From contig JAUJMO010000001.1 of NCBI GenBank assembly GCA_030446805.1, positions 315,680 through 365,384 on the forward strand: a stretch of DNA of 49,705 bases, in the 5' to 3' direction. The translations under genes were made by a program, and so were the position numbers. Position 1 is the stretch's first letter. Every line of letters starts with the position of its first letter. The stretch is from Caulobacteraceae bacterium. Lineage in GTDB: Bacteria > Pseudomonadota > Alphaproteobacteria > Caulobacterales > Caulobacteraceae. Below the pieces are notes generated by a model. It did no database searches and had not been told where the DNA came from. It saw only the letters and a list, made by a program, of their open reading frames with translations. Shown here one piece after another: positions 29,324 to 37,067 of the stretch.

Positions 29324-30420
29324 TGGCGGAAATCCTGGTGATCGGCGGCGGACTGGCCGGAGCCGCCGCCGCCGCCCACCTCGCGCGGCGCGGACGAGAC
29401 GTCCTGCTGCTCGAGCGCGAGCCCGGGGCCCACGACAAGGTCTGCGGCGAGTTCCTGAGCTATGAAGCCCAGGATTACCTAAGCCAGCTAGAGGTTGACC
29501 CGGCGGCGCTGGGCGCCGTGCCCGTCACGTCGGTGGTGGTCGCACGTGGGCGATCGCGCAAAGCCTCGCCGCTCCCTTTCACAGCGCTCAGCCTGTCGCG
29601 CCGAGTGCTGGATGAGGCGATGCTGGAGCGGGCGATGCACGCGGGGGCCAAGGTCCGGCGCGGGGTGCGCGCCACCACCCTGCAGCGCCACGGGCCGGAC
29701 TGGGCGGTCAGTGTCGAGGACGGTCCGGCGCTGACCGCGCGCCACGTGTTTCTGGCGACCGGCAAGCACGACCTCCGGGGCTGGAGACGTCCGCCGGGGA
29801 CGCAGTCGGACCTGCTGGGCTTCAAGATGTACTGGCGCCTGCAACACCCCGGAGCGCTCGACGGAAGGGTGGAGCTGCATCTGTTTCCGGGCGGCTACGC
29901 GGGCCTGGAGATGGTGGAGGGGGAGCGGGCCAATCTCTGCCTGGTGGTGCGCAAGAGCACCTTCTCAGGCCTGGGCGGGCGCTGGGGGGCTTTGCTCGGC
30001 CATCTGCACGAGACCTGCCCGGGACTGGCGGCGCACCTGAGTCGGGGTGTCCCCTGCGCCGCCAAGCCGCTGGCCGTCGCCGCCACTCCCTACGGCCTCG
30101 TCCAGGAGCGGAGCGAAGGCGTGTGGCGGCTCGGCGACCAGGCGGCCGTGATCCCGTCCTTCACCGGGGAGGGCATGTCCATCGCGCTGCACAGCGCGCG
30201 TCTCGCAGCCGAATTCTTCGGCCTGGGGCGCGACGCCCAGGCTTTCCAACGAAGGTTGGCCAGGGACGTGCGCGGTCAGGTGCGGCGCGCGACCCTGGCT
30301 TCCCGGGCGCTGGTGGCGCCCTTTCCCCAAGCGGTGGTCGGCCGCATGCTCAGTCCCCCGCTCATGCGCTTGCTGCTCCGCGAGACACGGATCGCCCGAG
30401 CCGTGCGGATCGAGGGATAG
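29323..30420 (+). CDS. FAD-dependent oxidoreductase of the PKS operon
   Basis: 365 residues from ATG 29323. An N-terminal dinucleotide fold (LVIGGGLAGAAAAAHLARRG, then VLLLERE) is followed by KVCGEFLSYEA, and the second FAD motif is VWRLGDQAAVIPSFTGEGMS. This is the geranylgeranyl reductase/PHBH-like group, which hydroxylates aromatic rings or reduces isoprenoid/alkyl double bonds. In this operon it probably hydroxylates or oxidises the methylated polyketide, as in quinone-forming operons. Reductase activity is the alternative. Confidence 0.87.
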   Translation: MAEILVIGGGLAGAAAAAHLARRGRDVLLLEREPGAHDKVCGEFLSYEAQDYLSQLEVDPAALGAVPVTSVVVARGRSRKASPLPFTALSLSRRVLDEAMLERAMHAGAKVRRGVRATTLQRHGPDWAVSVEDGPALTARHVFLATGKHDLRGWRRPPGTQSDLLGFKMYWRLQHPGALDGRVELHLFPGGYAGLEMVEGERANLCLVVRKSTFSGLGGRWGALLGHLHETCPGLAAHLSRGVPCAAKPLAVAATPYGLVQERSEGVWRLGDQAAVIPSFTGEGMSIALHSARLAAEFFGLGRDAQAFQRRLARDVRGQVRRATLASRALVAPFPQAVVGRMLSPPLMRLLLRETRIARAVRIEG

Positions 30421-30628
30421 CCGAGGGTTCGCCGACACCGCCGTGCGCTTGGGGGGGAGGCGCTTGGGGTGCGACCGCGTCAAAACACGCGCAGGGGGCG
30501 GCCATGCTCACCGACCGGGCGACTGGCTAAGGGGCCTTTCGCCCGATACCTTGGCGCGGCGCCGGGGCCGATGGGGTGGAGGTTCCACCACGTTAGGGCA
30601 TTGCGTGCGCTGACCTTGGGTGCCGGCG

Positions 30629-32038
30629 ATGACACGACCTCTTGCGGCGGCGGGCGTGAACCTCTCAAGGGCGCCTCGCCGGGCGGGAGTTGCGGTCCAG
30701 GCCTGCGCTGCGGCCCTGCTCCTGTCCGCCTGCGCCGGAGGGCCGACGCTGCCGCCGGAGTCCGGTTTCGGCCCGCGGCCGCAGCTCCCGCCCCCGCGGA
30801 CGACGCCGATCCCGACCGTGAAAGTCGCGTCCGCGGTCGGCTGGCCCGCAGGACGCACGCCGGTACCGGCGGGGGGCTTCGCCGTGGCGCCCTTCGCCGC
30901 CGGCCTGGATCACCCCCGCTGGCTTTACGTCCTGCCGAACGGCGACGTGCTGGTGGCCGAAACGAACCGTCCGCCCAAGCGGTCTCGCGGCGGCGTGAGG
31001 GCCTTCTTCATGAAACGCTTCATGAAGAAGGCGGGGGCGGGCGTGCCGAGCGCAAACCGCATCACCCTGCTGCGGGACGCCGATGGCGATGGCAGTGCGG
31101 AGATCCGCTCCCCCTTCCTCGAGGGCCTCTTCTCGCCTTTCGGCATGGCGCTGGTCGGGAACGACTTCTACGTCGCCAATGCGGACGCCGTGGTCCGCTT
31201 CCCTTATGAGCCTGGGGCGACGCGGATCACGGCCCCGGGCGTCAAGGTGGCCGACCTTCCCGGAGGTCCGATCAACCACCACTGGACCAAGAGCCTGGTC
31301 CCAAGCCGTGACGGGACCAAGCTCTACGTCGGCGTGGGGTCGAACAGCAATGTCGCCGAACACGGCATGGCGGCCGAAGAGCGTCGCGCCGCCATTCTCG
31401 AAGTCGACCGCGCCACTGGGGCCACCCGGGTCTTCGCCTCCGGCCTGCGCAATCCGGTCGGCCTGGACTGGAACCCCGCGACAGGCCGGCTTTGGGCGGC
31501 CGTGAACGAGCGTGACGAACTCGGGGACGATCTGGTTCCCGACTACATGACATCCGTCCAGGAGGGCGGCTTCTACGGCTGGCCCTACAGCTATTACGGC
31601 CGGCACGTGGACGCGCGGGTGAAACCGCAGCGGCCCGACCTCGTCGCGCGCGCGCTCGTCCCCGACTACGCCCTTGGCGCCCACACCGCCTCCCTCGGGT
31701 TGGAGTTCTACGATGGCGGGCTGTTCCCGCCGCGATACCGCGGCGGCGCGTTCATCGGCCAGCATGGCTCCTGGAACCGCTCCATCCCGAGCGGCTACAA
31801 GGTGATCTTCGTGCCCTTCCGCGACGGCCGTCCGGCGGGACCGCCGGAAGATGTGCTCACCGGCTTTCTGGATGCGGCGGGCCAGGCGCAGGGTCGGCCG
31901 GTCGGCGTGGCCGTGGATGGGGGCGGGGCCTTGCTGGTCGCCGACGATGTGGGGAACGTCGTCTGGCGGGTCACGCCGAGCGTCGGGGTTCAGGCCGGAT
32001 CCCCGGAGCCGCAGCCGGAGATTTCACGATCACAATGA
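30629..32038 (+). CDS. PQQ-dependent sugar dehydrogenase-like (sorbosone dehydrogenase family) lipoprotein
   Basis: 469 residues from ATG 30629 (GTG 30620 also possible). A lipobox (LLLSACAGG) marks it as a lipoprotein. The body is a six-bladed beta-propeller of the sorbosone/aldose dehydrogenase type: [79 protein letters not shown] and GQHGSWNRS. These residues usually bind PQQ and calcium. No PQQ synthesis gene is in the window, so the cofactor must come from elsewhere. An 11-bp inverted repeat (31004-31029) lies inside the gene and encodes FFMKRFMKK. Confidence 0.88.
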   Translation: MTRPLAAAGVNLSRAPRRAGVAVQACAAALLLSACAGGPTLPPESGFGPRPQLPPPRTTPIPTVKVASAVGWPAGRTPVPAGGFAVAPFAAGLDHPRWLYVLPNGDVLVAETNRPPKRSRGGVRAFFMKRFMKKAGAGVPSANRITLLRDADGDGSAEIRSPFLEGLFSPFGMALVGNDFYVANADAVVRFPYEPGATRITAPGVKVADLPGGPINHHWTKSLVPSRDGTKLYVGVGSNSNVAEHGMAAEERRAAILEVDRATGATRVFASGLRNPVGLDWNPATGRLWAAVNERDELGDDLVPDYMTSVQEGGFYGWPYSYYGRHVDARVKPQRPDLVARALVPDYALGAHTASLGLEFYDGGLFPPRYRGGAFIGQHGSWNRSIPSGYKVIFVPFRDGRPAGPPEDVLTGFLDAAGQAQGRPVGVAVDGGGALLVADDVGNVVWRVTPSVGVQAGSPEPQPEISRSQ

Positions 32039-32189
32039 TCGCCGGCATGCTCGACCGATCTACGCCAGGGATCGGCGGCTGAGATCGCGCGACCTGCTGT
32101 AGCTCCTCAATTGTCGACCTCGCGCCGTGCGTGGACAAGCTGCCGCGGGCGGAACGCTCGGTTCGGGGAGGCTGGCAGTGAGCACTGTG

Positions 32190-32750
32190 TCAGGCAGAGC
32201 GGGCGAGGCGAATGTCGACCTCTCGCTCGACATAGCGCCATTCCTCGCTCGCGCGGAGGCGGGCGACCAGTTCGTCGAAAGCGGCCTCGTGCTCCGGCGC
32301 GAACTCGAACCAGGTGAGGAAATCGAACGGCTCGCCCAGCTCGCGGCTGTGATGGAGGCGGCGTGCGATGCGGGGAAGATACTCGAGGCCGATCGAAGTA
32401 TGGCGCGAGCGCTCCTCGTAGATGGCGCGGCGCTCGTCCTGTGGCAGCGCCCACCATGCTGCGGATTTGGATATGGGAATGAGAGCGGCGCGACTGGCCT
32501 CCGGACGACCAAGTGGCGGCTGCAGGGCAGCGAGGCGGGCCGCCTCGTCAGCCGTCGTGTAGCGCAAATGGCTGAGGACGCCCCGCAAGCTCCACCCGGA
32601 CTGGGGGTCGGGCAGGGCGGGGCCGATTCCGATGGAGACTCGCTCGGTCGGCGGAAGCGGCGCGCCGGCGACGTCGCGGAGATCCTTGACCCTCCACTCG
32701 CCGTGGCGCCCGGCGGTGAAGTGAACGAGAGCGCGGGCATGGTCGAGCAT
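32190..32750 (-). CDS. cld: Chlorite dismutase family haem protein (short, lineage II type)
   Basis: 186 residues, the length of the dimeric Nitrobacter-type chlorite dismutases. It carries the signatures LRGVLSHLRYTT, LGRPEASRAALIPI, KSAAWWALPQDERRAIYEER and FDFLTWFEFAPEH. Compared from memory with the Nitrobacter enzyme, the proximal haem ligand corresponds to His117 and the distal arginine needed for chlorite breakdown to Arg130; both are kept. It lies downstream of a truncated haemoglobin gene on the same strand, with 221 bases and a hairpin between them. A role in chlorite or related oxidant detoxification is inferred; physiological substrates of many such proteins are unknown. Confidence 0.85.
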   Translation of the reverse strand: MLDHARALVHFTAGRHGEWRVKDLRDVAGAPLPPTERVSIGIGPALPDPQSGWSLRGVLSHLRYTTADEAARLAALQPPLGRPEASRAALIPISKSAAWWALPQDERRAIYEERSRHTSIGLEYLPRIARRLHHSRELGEPFDFLTWFEFAPEHEAAFDELVARLRASEEWRYVEREVDIRLARSA

Positions 32751-32932
32751 TCGGCGTCCTGGATCGGGTCGTACTGTTTCGAGCGTAGCGGCCTCGCCGA
32801 AGGCGATGGTATGCTACGAGCTTCCGCCACGATGACACCCGGCGCGGCAGCGGGGAGCACCGGCGTCGGCCGACTGGCCCTCGCGGGCGTTCGATGTCGA
32901 ACGGCTGCTTGGTCGTACGGGTAGGACAAGGC

Positions 32933-32954
32933 CCTCTCCCTCGCGAGGGAGAGG
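32933..32954. terminator. Hairpin downstream of the haemoglobin gene
   Basis: CCTCTCCCTC/GAGGGAGAGG pairing across GC, an almost uninterrupted 11-bp palindrome, lies 18 bases past the haemoglobin stop. There is no T run on the minus strand after it, so it may be a weak terminator or an extragenic palindrome separating the haemoglobin and chlorite dismutase genes. Confidence 0.5.
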
Positions 32955-32971
32955 ATCAAAAGGGCGGCAGC

Positions 32972-33382
32972 TTACTGGACCGAACCCACGACTTCGGGCT
33001 TGGTCGCCATGTAGGCGGTCACCAGTTCGTTCTTCTCGCGCTCGGGCACGCTGTAGTAGTCCAGCGCACGGACGATTTCGGCCCCGACCTCGTCGAACTC
33101 CTCGGAGGTGAGGCGCAACTGCTTGTGGGCTTCATGCAGCGACAAGCCGGTGTATGTGTGAGGTCCCCCCGTCAGCGCCGCCAGCCAGATCGTGCGCCCG
33201 AACTTCAGACCAGGCAAACGGGTCTCGCTCTGCGTCTCGTTCCACGCCTTCAAGGCGGGGTTTTGGTTGAGTTTCGGGTTGAGGAGGATTTCGTTGCTGA
33301 ATCGCTCGACAACCCCGGCGATGGCGTAGATGCCGCCGACGCGTTCGTACAGGCTCTGCTCGGGGACGGAAACATCGGTCAT
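32972..33382 (-). CDS. Group 1 truncated haemoglobin
   Basis: 136 residues. The N-terminus SLYERVGGIYAIAGVVERF and the segment GGPHTYTGLSLHEAHKQLRL are characteristic. His86 is the expected proximal F8 ligand, and LTSEEFDEVG follows as in other group 1 proteins. Such haemoglobins bind O2 and NO and often detoxify NO or peroxide. The gene has its own GGAAC-N16-CATC promoter-like site 49 bases upstream and is next to a second haem protein gene (chlorite dismutase family). Confidence 0.9.
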   Translation of the reverse strand: MTDVSVPEQSLYERVGGIYAIAGVVERFSNEILLNPKLNQNPALKAWNETQSETRLPGLKFGRTIWLAALTGGPHTYTGLSLHEAHKQLRLTSEEFDEVGAEIVRALDYYSVPEREKNELVTAYMATKPEVVGSVQ

Positions 33383-33430
33383 CGCTTCGCCTTTTCGGCG
33401 TCAGGGCTGGCGGACCCTTCGCCCGCATCG

Positions 33431-33459
33431 GTTGGATGCTCCGATAAGGGAAACGTTCC
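33431..33459 (-). promoter_or_regulatory. ECF-type promoter A, upstream of truncated haemoglobin
   Basis: On the minus strand GGAACGTTT starts at 33459; GGAAC (33459-33455) is followed by 16 bases and CATCCAAC (33438-33431). The haemoglobin ATG is 49 bases further. The same spacing and both elements recur at 35058-35086, 36804-36832 and 37039-37067. Confidence 0.65.
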
Positions 33460-33490
33460 TCGAAAGATGAACCCGGACGACAGGCCCAAG

Positions 33491-33898
33491 TCAGGAGGCC
33501 GAATGAGCTTCCAGCAACTCCAGAACGGCCTCGGATTGTCGCGTGAGCTTCGTCCCTTCCGGCGTGACCACGATCGGGCGTTCCACCAAGATCGGATGCG
33601 CCACCATGGCGTCCAGTATCTCGCCGTCGCTCACCGCTGAACCGAGCAGGCCGAGCTCGGCCGCGGGCCAGCCCTTCTGCCGGAGGATGTCACGCGGTCG
33701 GGCCGACATGGCCCTGAGTAGCGCCTCGAGTTCAGGGCGCGTCCAACCGGCCTCGAGATACTCGACCACCGTCGGCTCGTAGCCGGCGGCCCGTATGGTC
33801 GCCAGCGTGTTCCGCGAGGTCCCGCAGGCTGGACTGTGAAAGATCGCTTCCTGCGAGCAGAGCCGTGCGAGGCTTCGGCTTGAGGATTGGGAGCACAA
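33491..33898 (-). CDS. arsC: ArsC-like arsenate reductase (glutaredoxin type)
   Basis: 135 residues in the longest form. The thioredoxin-fold signature FHSPACGTSRNTLATIR with the catalytic cysteine is near residue 25, then EYLEAGWTRPELEALL, LRQKGWPAAELGL, and the substrate arginine in HPILVERPIVVTPEGTKL. ArsC reduces arsenate to arsenite using glutathione/glutaredoxin. The start is problematic: the only starts in frame are TTG codons, and TTG 33898 adds about 19 residues not usual in the family, so the original 5' end may be altered. No arsenite exporter or arsR is adjacent, so another thiol-linked function is possible. Confidence 0.8.
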   Translation of the reverse strand: MCSQSSSRSLARLCSQEAIFHSPACGTSRNTLATIRAAGYEPTVVEYLEAGWTRPELEALLRAMSARPRDILRQKGWPAAELGLLGSAVSDGEILDAMVAHPILVERPIVVTPEGTKLTRQSEAVLELLEAHSAS

Positions 33899-34048
33899 CA
33901 GGCTCCCTGGGAGGACCGGAGCCGCGTTGGGTCCAAAGAGGACTGGATGGGCCGGCTCTTGCGAGCCGACCCATCGCGCTGGCGCCAGCGCCTCCTCTGC
34001 CGGGGGCCGGGCGGGGGAGGCCCGGAGATGCGGAGGAGCAGATCAGAT

Positions 34049-34396
34049 CTACTTCGCCGCCACGACCATCCGTCCGGTCATGCCGGGGTGATAACGGCAG
34101 TAGTAGTTGACCAAGCCCGTCTTCCTGACGACCGTTCGCGCGCTCTTGCCGGGCGCGAGATCGACGTCGAAGCTCCTGTCGCGCGCGGTCGCCGTGTGCT
34201 GGAAGATGTCCTTGTTCACCCACACGATGACGTCGCCGACGCGGACCCCGGTGGGCGCCTTGGCGAACACCATCTTGTCCATGACCACCGTATGCACGGT
34301 CGGCTTGGCGGCCGCGCTCGACGGGAGAGCCAGCGGAGTCAGCAACATCGCCGCCGTAAGGGCGCTGGTGCGGAACGCGACTCCAAGCGGAGCCAT
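34049..34396 (-). CDS. Secreted type 1 copper protein (plastocyanin/azurin-like cupredoxin)
   Basis: 115 residues with a signal peptide ending near SSAAAKP (about 31). All four type 1 copper ligands are visible: His67 in IFQHTATA, then Cys100, His103 and Met106 in NYYCRYHPGM. This makes a small periplasmic electron carrier. The ATG overlaps the stop of the DUF4142 gene (TGATG), so the two are one operon under promoter B. The redox partner is unknown. Confidence 0.9.
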   Translation of the reverse strand: MAPLGVAFRTSALTAAMLLTPLALPSSAAAKPTVHTVVMDKMVFAKAPTGVRVGDVIVWVNKDIFQHTATARDRSFDVDLAPGKSARTVVRKTGLVNYYCRYHPGMTGRMVVAAK

Positions 34397-34992
34397 CAGT
34401 AGGGTCCGCTGTTCTGCGGCTGCTGCATCGGGCGTTCGTGGGAGCCGTGATTGTTGCTGCTCCGCTTTTTCTTGCCCATGCCGTTGGCCAGTTGCTCCGC
34501 GTGCAGCTGATGCTCTTGGAAAAGCCGCAGGCCGGTCTGCAGGAGGCCCTTCAGCTCAGCGTTGTCGGCGTTCGGGATCAGGGCGCTGGCGAGGGCGCCG
34601 TTGACGGTCTGGTGGTAAGCGACCTCGTTCTGAGCGTAGGCCCGGTCGAACGCGGCGCCCTTCAGCTTGGCCATCTCGCGGAGCTTCTGCGCGCCCTGGG
34701 CCTCCAGCGCCGCGCTGGTGGGGTTCGCCTCGGGGGTGACGTTGAGCCGCTTGACGAGAGCGAGCGCCTGGTCGTTCACCGCGGCGTGGTCGCGGATCAT
34801 CTCCTGGGCGAAGGCGCGGACCTGCTTGTTTCTGGACTTGGCGATCGCCTGGCGGGCGGCGGCGATGTCGATTTGCCCGGCGGTGTAGGCGATGTGGGCG
34901 ATCTGCGGGTCGCTGGGGCCGGGGTCCTGGGCCTGCGCGGCGCCCGAGAGTGCGACGGCGAAGCCGGCCGCCAAGGTAAGTCGTCTGATCAT
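34396..34992 (-). CDS. DUF4142 periplasmic protein
   Basis: 198 residues with a signal peptide (ALSGAAQAQD) and a four-helix, ferritin-like DUF4142 domain: IAHIAYTAGQIDIAAARQAI, VRAFAQEMIRDHAAVNDQAL and YHQTVNGALASALIPNADN. It ends in a hydrophilic tail with Lys, Asn, His and Gln. DUF4142 proteins are common stress-regulated secreted proteins in Proteobacteria, without a settled function. A good ribosome site (AGGAGC) precedes the ATG, and promoter B lies 66 bases upstream. It is co-translated with the cupredoxin. Confidence 0.88.
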   Translation of the reverse strand: MIRRLTLAAGFAVALSGAAQAQDPGPSDPQIAHIAYTAGQIDIAAARQAIAKSRNKQVRAFAQEMIRDHAAVNDQALALVKRLNVTPEANPTSAALEAQGAQKLREMAKLKGAAFDRAYAQNEVAYHQTVNGALASALIPNADNAELKGLLQTGLRLFQEHQLHAEQLANGMGKKKRSSNNHGSHERPMQQPQNSGPY

Positions 34993-35057
34993 TCTTTGCT
35001 CCTGGCCCAGCGGTTGCCTGGGTCCGATGACGGGGCGGAGGCCTCGTCCGCATGCCC

Positions 35058-35086
35058 GTTGGATGACCCTGGCTCCGAAAGGTTCC
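35058..35086 (-). promoter_or_regulatory. ECF-type promoter B, upstream of DUF4142-cupredoxin
   Basis: Minus strand GGAACCTTT begins at 35086; 16 bases separate GGAAC from CATCCAAC (35065-35058), and the DUF4142 ATG is 66 bases downstream. Both elements and the spacer match sites A and C. Confidence 0.65.
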
Positions 35087-35562
35087 CGGAAAAAACCTTC
35101 CCCGGATCAGCCGGCCCAGCACCTCAGTTTCGAGTCGGCCCAAGTCGTTCAGCGACCCTTCGATGGGATCCTCAGGGCCTGTCAGATCGAGCCCGAAAAC
35201 CGCCTCTTCGTCGGCAAGGGCAACGAACAGCAGGTTCTCGGGAGTCCCGCCAGCTCGCGCGCGAGGTCGACGCCGATGTATCGGAGGCGGCGCCCGGCCG
35301 GAGAGCTGTCGAGCAAGGGCGATCTGTTCCAAAGAGGCGCCGCTTTGGACCTTGCGTCCGCCATCGGCGCAGAGATCCACGCGCGGTCCGCTCGCGCTCG
35401 CTGGTTCGGTCGAGCGGATCGCCAGCGAAAACGTTCACGGTGGGAGACGCCAGCAGCCAATCCCGCTGGCTGTGAAGGTCCCCCCGTCGGCCTTCGACCT
35501 GGTGTATCGTTCCGGACGCCTAGAGGCCTTCGCCGATCAGGTCTGCTGACCCGGCGCAACCC
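35087..35562. other. Region without an intact gene; possible decayed minus-strand ORF
   Basis: No intact gene is convincing. On the minus strand near 35105-35300 one frame reads GTPENLLFVALADEEAVFGL and LNDLGRLETEVLGRLI, and an adjoining frame just upstream reads GRRLRYIGVDLARELAG. This would be compatible with one small gene broken by a frameshift. No family is recognised. A plus-strand frame ending at 35549 (FDLVYRSGRLEAFADQV) is also open but has no ribosome site I trust. Confidence 0.3.
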
Positions 35563-36012
35563 TCAGCTGGAAATCCCGACCCGGTGGCGGTAGACCATCT
35601 CCCAGCCCTTCCAGCCGGTGAAGAGCAGAAGGGCGACCACAACGCCCGAGAGCACAACTCCGACCGGCGCCACTGCGTCCGAGCCTCCAGCATAGCGGAG
35701 GTAGAGGTTCACCGCCTCCAGCAGGACGACGATCACGTTGCCCACCATATGCATCCAGGCATCGCCGAGCTTGCGGATCCGGTTGTCGCCGAGGAAGTCG
35801 ATCACTCCCGCCACAGCAGCCAAGGCGGCCATCACCAACCCGGCGGCCAGAAGATAGGTGGCGGCGGTGGCCCAGCCGGTCTCGCCCGTCTTCAGGAACA
35901 CCAGATCGGCCACGAAGGTCGAGACGAAGAAGGCGATCGGAAAGGGAATCAGCATCGGATGGATCGGATGGCCCGCGATCTGGGCCGTGCTCTTCGGATT
36001 CGTGTCGGTCAT
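35563..36012 (-). CDS. DUF2231 membrane protein
   Basis: 149 residues with four hydrophobic segments and the DUF2231 opening IAGHPIHPMLIPFPIAFFVS. The paired histidines after the first turn and the LGDNRIRKLGDAWMHMVGN loop are typical. DUF2231 proteins are small inner-membrane proteins, possibly haem- or metal-binding; their function is not established. The gene starts 47 bases after the sigma factor stop on the same strand, so it is likely expressed with it and might sense or transmit the signal, in the place where an anti-sigma factor is often found. Confidence 0.88.
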   Translation of the reverse strand: MTDTNPKSTAQIAGHPIHPMLIPFPIAFFVSTFVADLVFLKTGETGWATAATYLLAAGLVMAALAAVAGVIDFLGDNRIRKLGDAWMHMVGNVIVVLLEAVNLYLRYAGGSDAVAPVGVVLSGVVVALLLFTGWKGWEMVYRHRVGISS

Positions 36013-36059
36013 GTCAGTCCTCCCGTCCAGGTTTCAGAAAGCGACGCGTACTCCTGCGC

Positions 36060-36782
36060 TCAAGCTGCGGGACCGGTTTCCCACCCATACGCCGGAGCCA
36101 GCCGCTCCAGCACGCTCTCGGTGATGCGACCGCACCGGGCGCCCATGAAGGGGAACGCCTCCTTCACAACCGAACCCAGTTTGGCGTCGAGCGCTTCGCG
36201 CAGCAGACGCCGTGCGCGATGCAGCCGGGTCTTCACCGTCTCCGGCTTGAGCCCCAGCGTCTGGGCCGTCTCCTCCACGCTGAGCTCGTCGACCTCGCGC
36301 ATGATGAACACGGCCCTGAACGCCTCGGGAAGATCGTCAACCGCGCGTTCGAGCAGCCGGCGCGTCTCGGCGCGGGCCGCATCGGCCTCCGGGCTTACGC
36401 TTCCGTAAGGGGAGGGGAAAATGATGACGCGACCGCTTTCCTGCTGGGCGGCTTCCACCGCCTCCAATCCGACGTTGTCGCGGCGCCGACGAAGCCGGCC
36501 GCGAGCCTCGTTCAGGGTTATGGTGGTGAGCCAGGTCGCCAAGCTGCTCTCGCCGCGGAAGCCCGCGAAGCTGGCGAAGGCGCGAGTGTAAGCCTCCTGC
36601 AAAACGTCTTCGGCCTCGTGGTCGTCGCGAACTACGCTTCTGGCGACGCGAAACAGACGTTGATTGTAACGCTGCATGATGCCGGCGAAGGCGCCGCGCT
36701 CGCCGCGTTGAGCGAGCGCAACAAGTTCACCCTCGGCGAGGCTTTCGAAATTGCGGGCTGCTGCAGCAGCTGAAGGCGGCAT
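36060..36782 (-). CDS. ECF-type RNA polymerase sigma factor with a C-terminal extension
   Basis: 240 residues from ATG 36782 (the frame also opens at GTG 36803). Sigma region 2 spans about 20-100 (GAFAGIMQRYNQRLFRVA, DDHEAEDVLQEAYTRAFA, ESSLATWLTTITLNEAR). Region 4 spans about 140-195 (LPEAFRAVFIMREVDELSVE, then GLKPETVKTRLHRARRLL). A linker (about 101-138) and a 40-residue extension with GARCGRITESVLERL make it longer than most ECF factors. No classical anti-sigma gene is adjacent. A GGAAC-N16-CATC site precedes this gene and three other units nearby, implying autoregulation. Confidence 0.92.
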   Translation of the reverse strand: MPPSAAAAARNFESLAEGELVALAQRGERGAFAGIMQRYNQRLFRVARSVVRDDHEAEDVLQEAYTRAFASFAGFRGESSLATWLTTITLNEARGRLRRRRDNVGLEAVEAAQQESGRVIIFPSPYGSVSPEADAARAETRRLLERAVDDLPEAFRAVFIMREVDELSVEETAQTLGLKPETVKTRLHRARRLLREALDAKLGSVVKEAFPFMGARCGRITESVLERLAPAYGWETGPAA

Positions 36783-36803
36783 GGCTGGAACCCTCGTATG
36801 CAC

Positions 36804-36832
36804 GTTTGATGTCGAGGAGCGCTAAAGGTTCC
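36804..36832 (-). promoter_or_regulatory. ECF-type promoter C, upstream of the sigma factor gene
   Basis: Minus strand GGAACCTTT from 36832, 16 bases after GGAAC, then CATCAAAC (36811-36804). The ATG at 36782 is 21 bases past the -10-like element. Finding the shared signature in front of the sigma gene itself suggests positive autoregulation. Confidence 0.65.
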
Positions 36833-37038
36833 CGCCGTCAACCGGTCAGCCGACCGCCTGCGCGAGCCGGACTTCTTCCTCGATGTTCTCTATCGCGTCC
36901 GATCGAAGCCGAGGCGCGCACCACACTCCATCCTAGAGGTACAGGATCGTGCAGTCGCCGTCGCGACCGAGCCGTCGATCCTTATCGCGTCCCTTCGCCG
37001 GCGTGTCCCACGTAGCCCCGTGGCGGATCGGGCCGCTC

Positions 37039-37067
37039 GGAACCTTCTCCTCCGCACCACATCCAAT
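37039..37067 (+). promoter_or_regulatory. ECF-type promoter D, upstream of folE
   Basis: Plus strand GGAACCTTC from 37039, 16 bases after GGAAC, then CATCCAAT (37060-37067). The folE ATG is 55 bases downstream. It is the only one of the four sites on the plus strand, and its spacing is identical. Confidence 0.6.

Noticed and set aside
31004-31029. 11-bp inverted repeat with 4-base loop as a regulatory hairpin
   Set aside because: It lies inside the sugar dehydrogenase-like gene and is explained by the coding of FFMKRFMKK, a lysine/phenylalanine segment common in the family.
34372-34397. GGAAC followed by CATC on the plus strand at the cupredoxin start
   Set aside because: The spacer is 17 rather than 16, it points away from the cupredoxin gene, and the CATC is only the complement of its ATG; no plus-strand gene follows.
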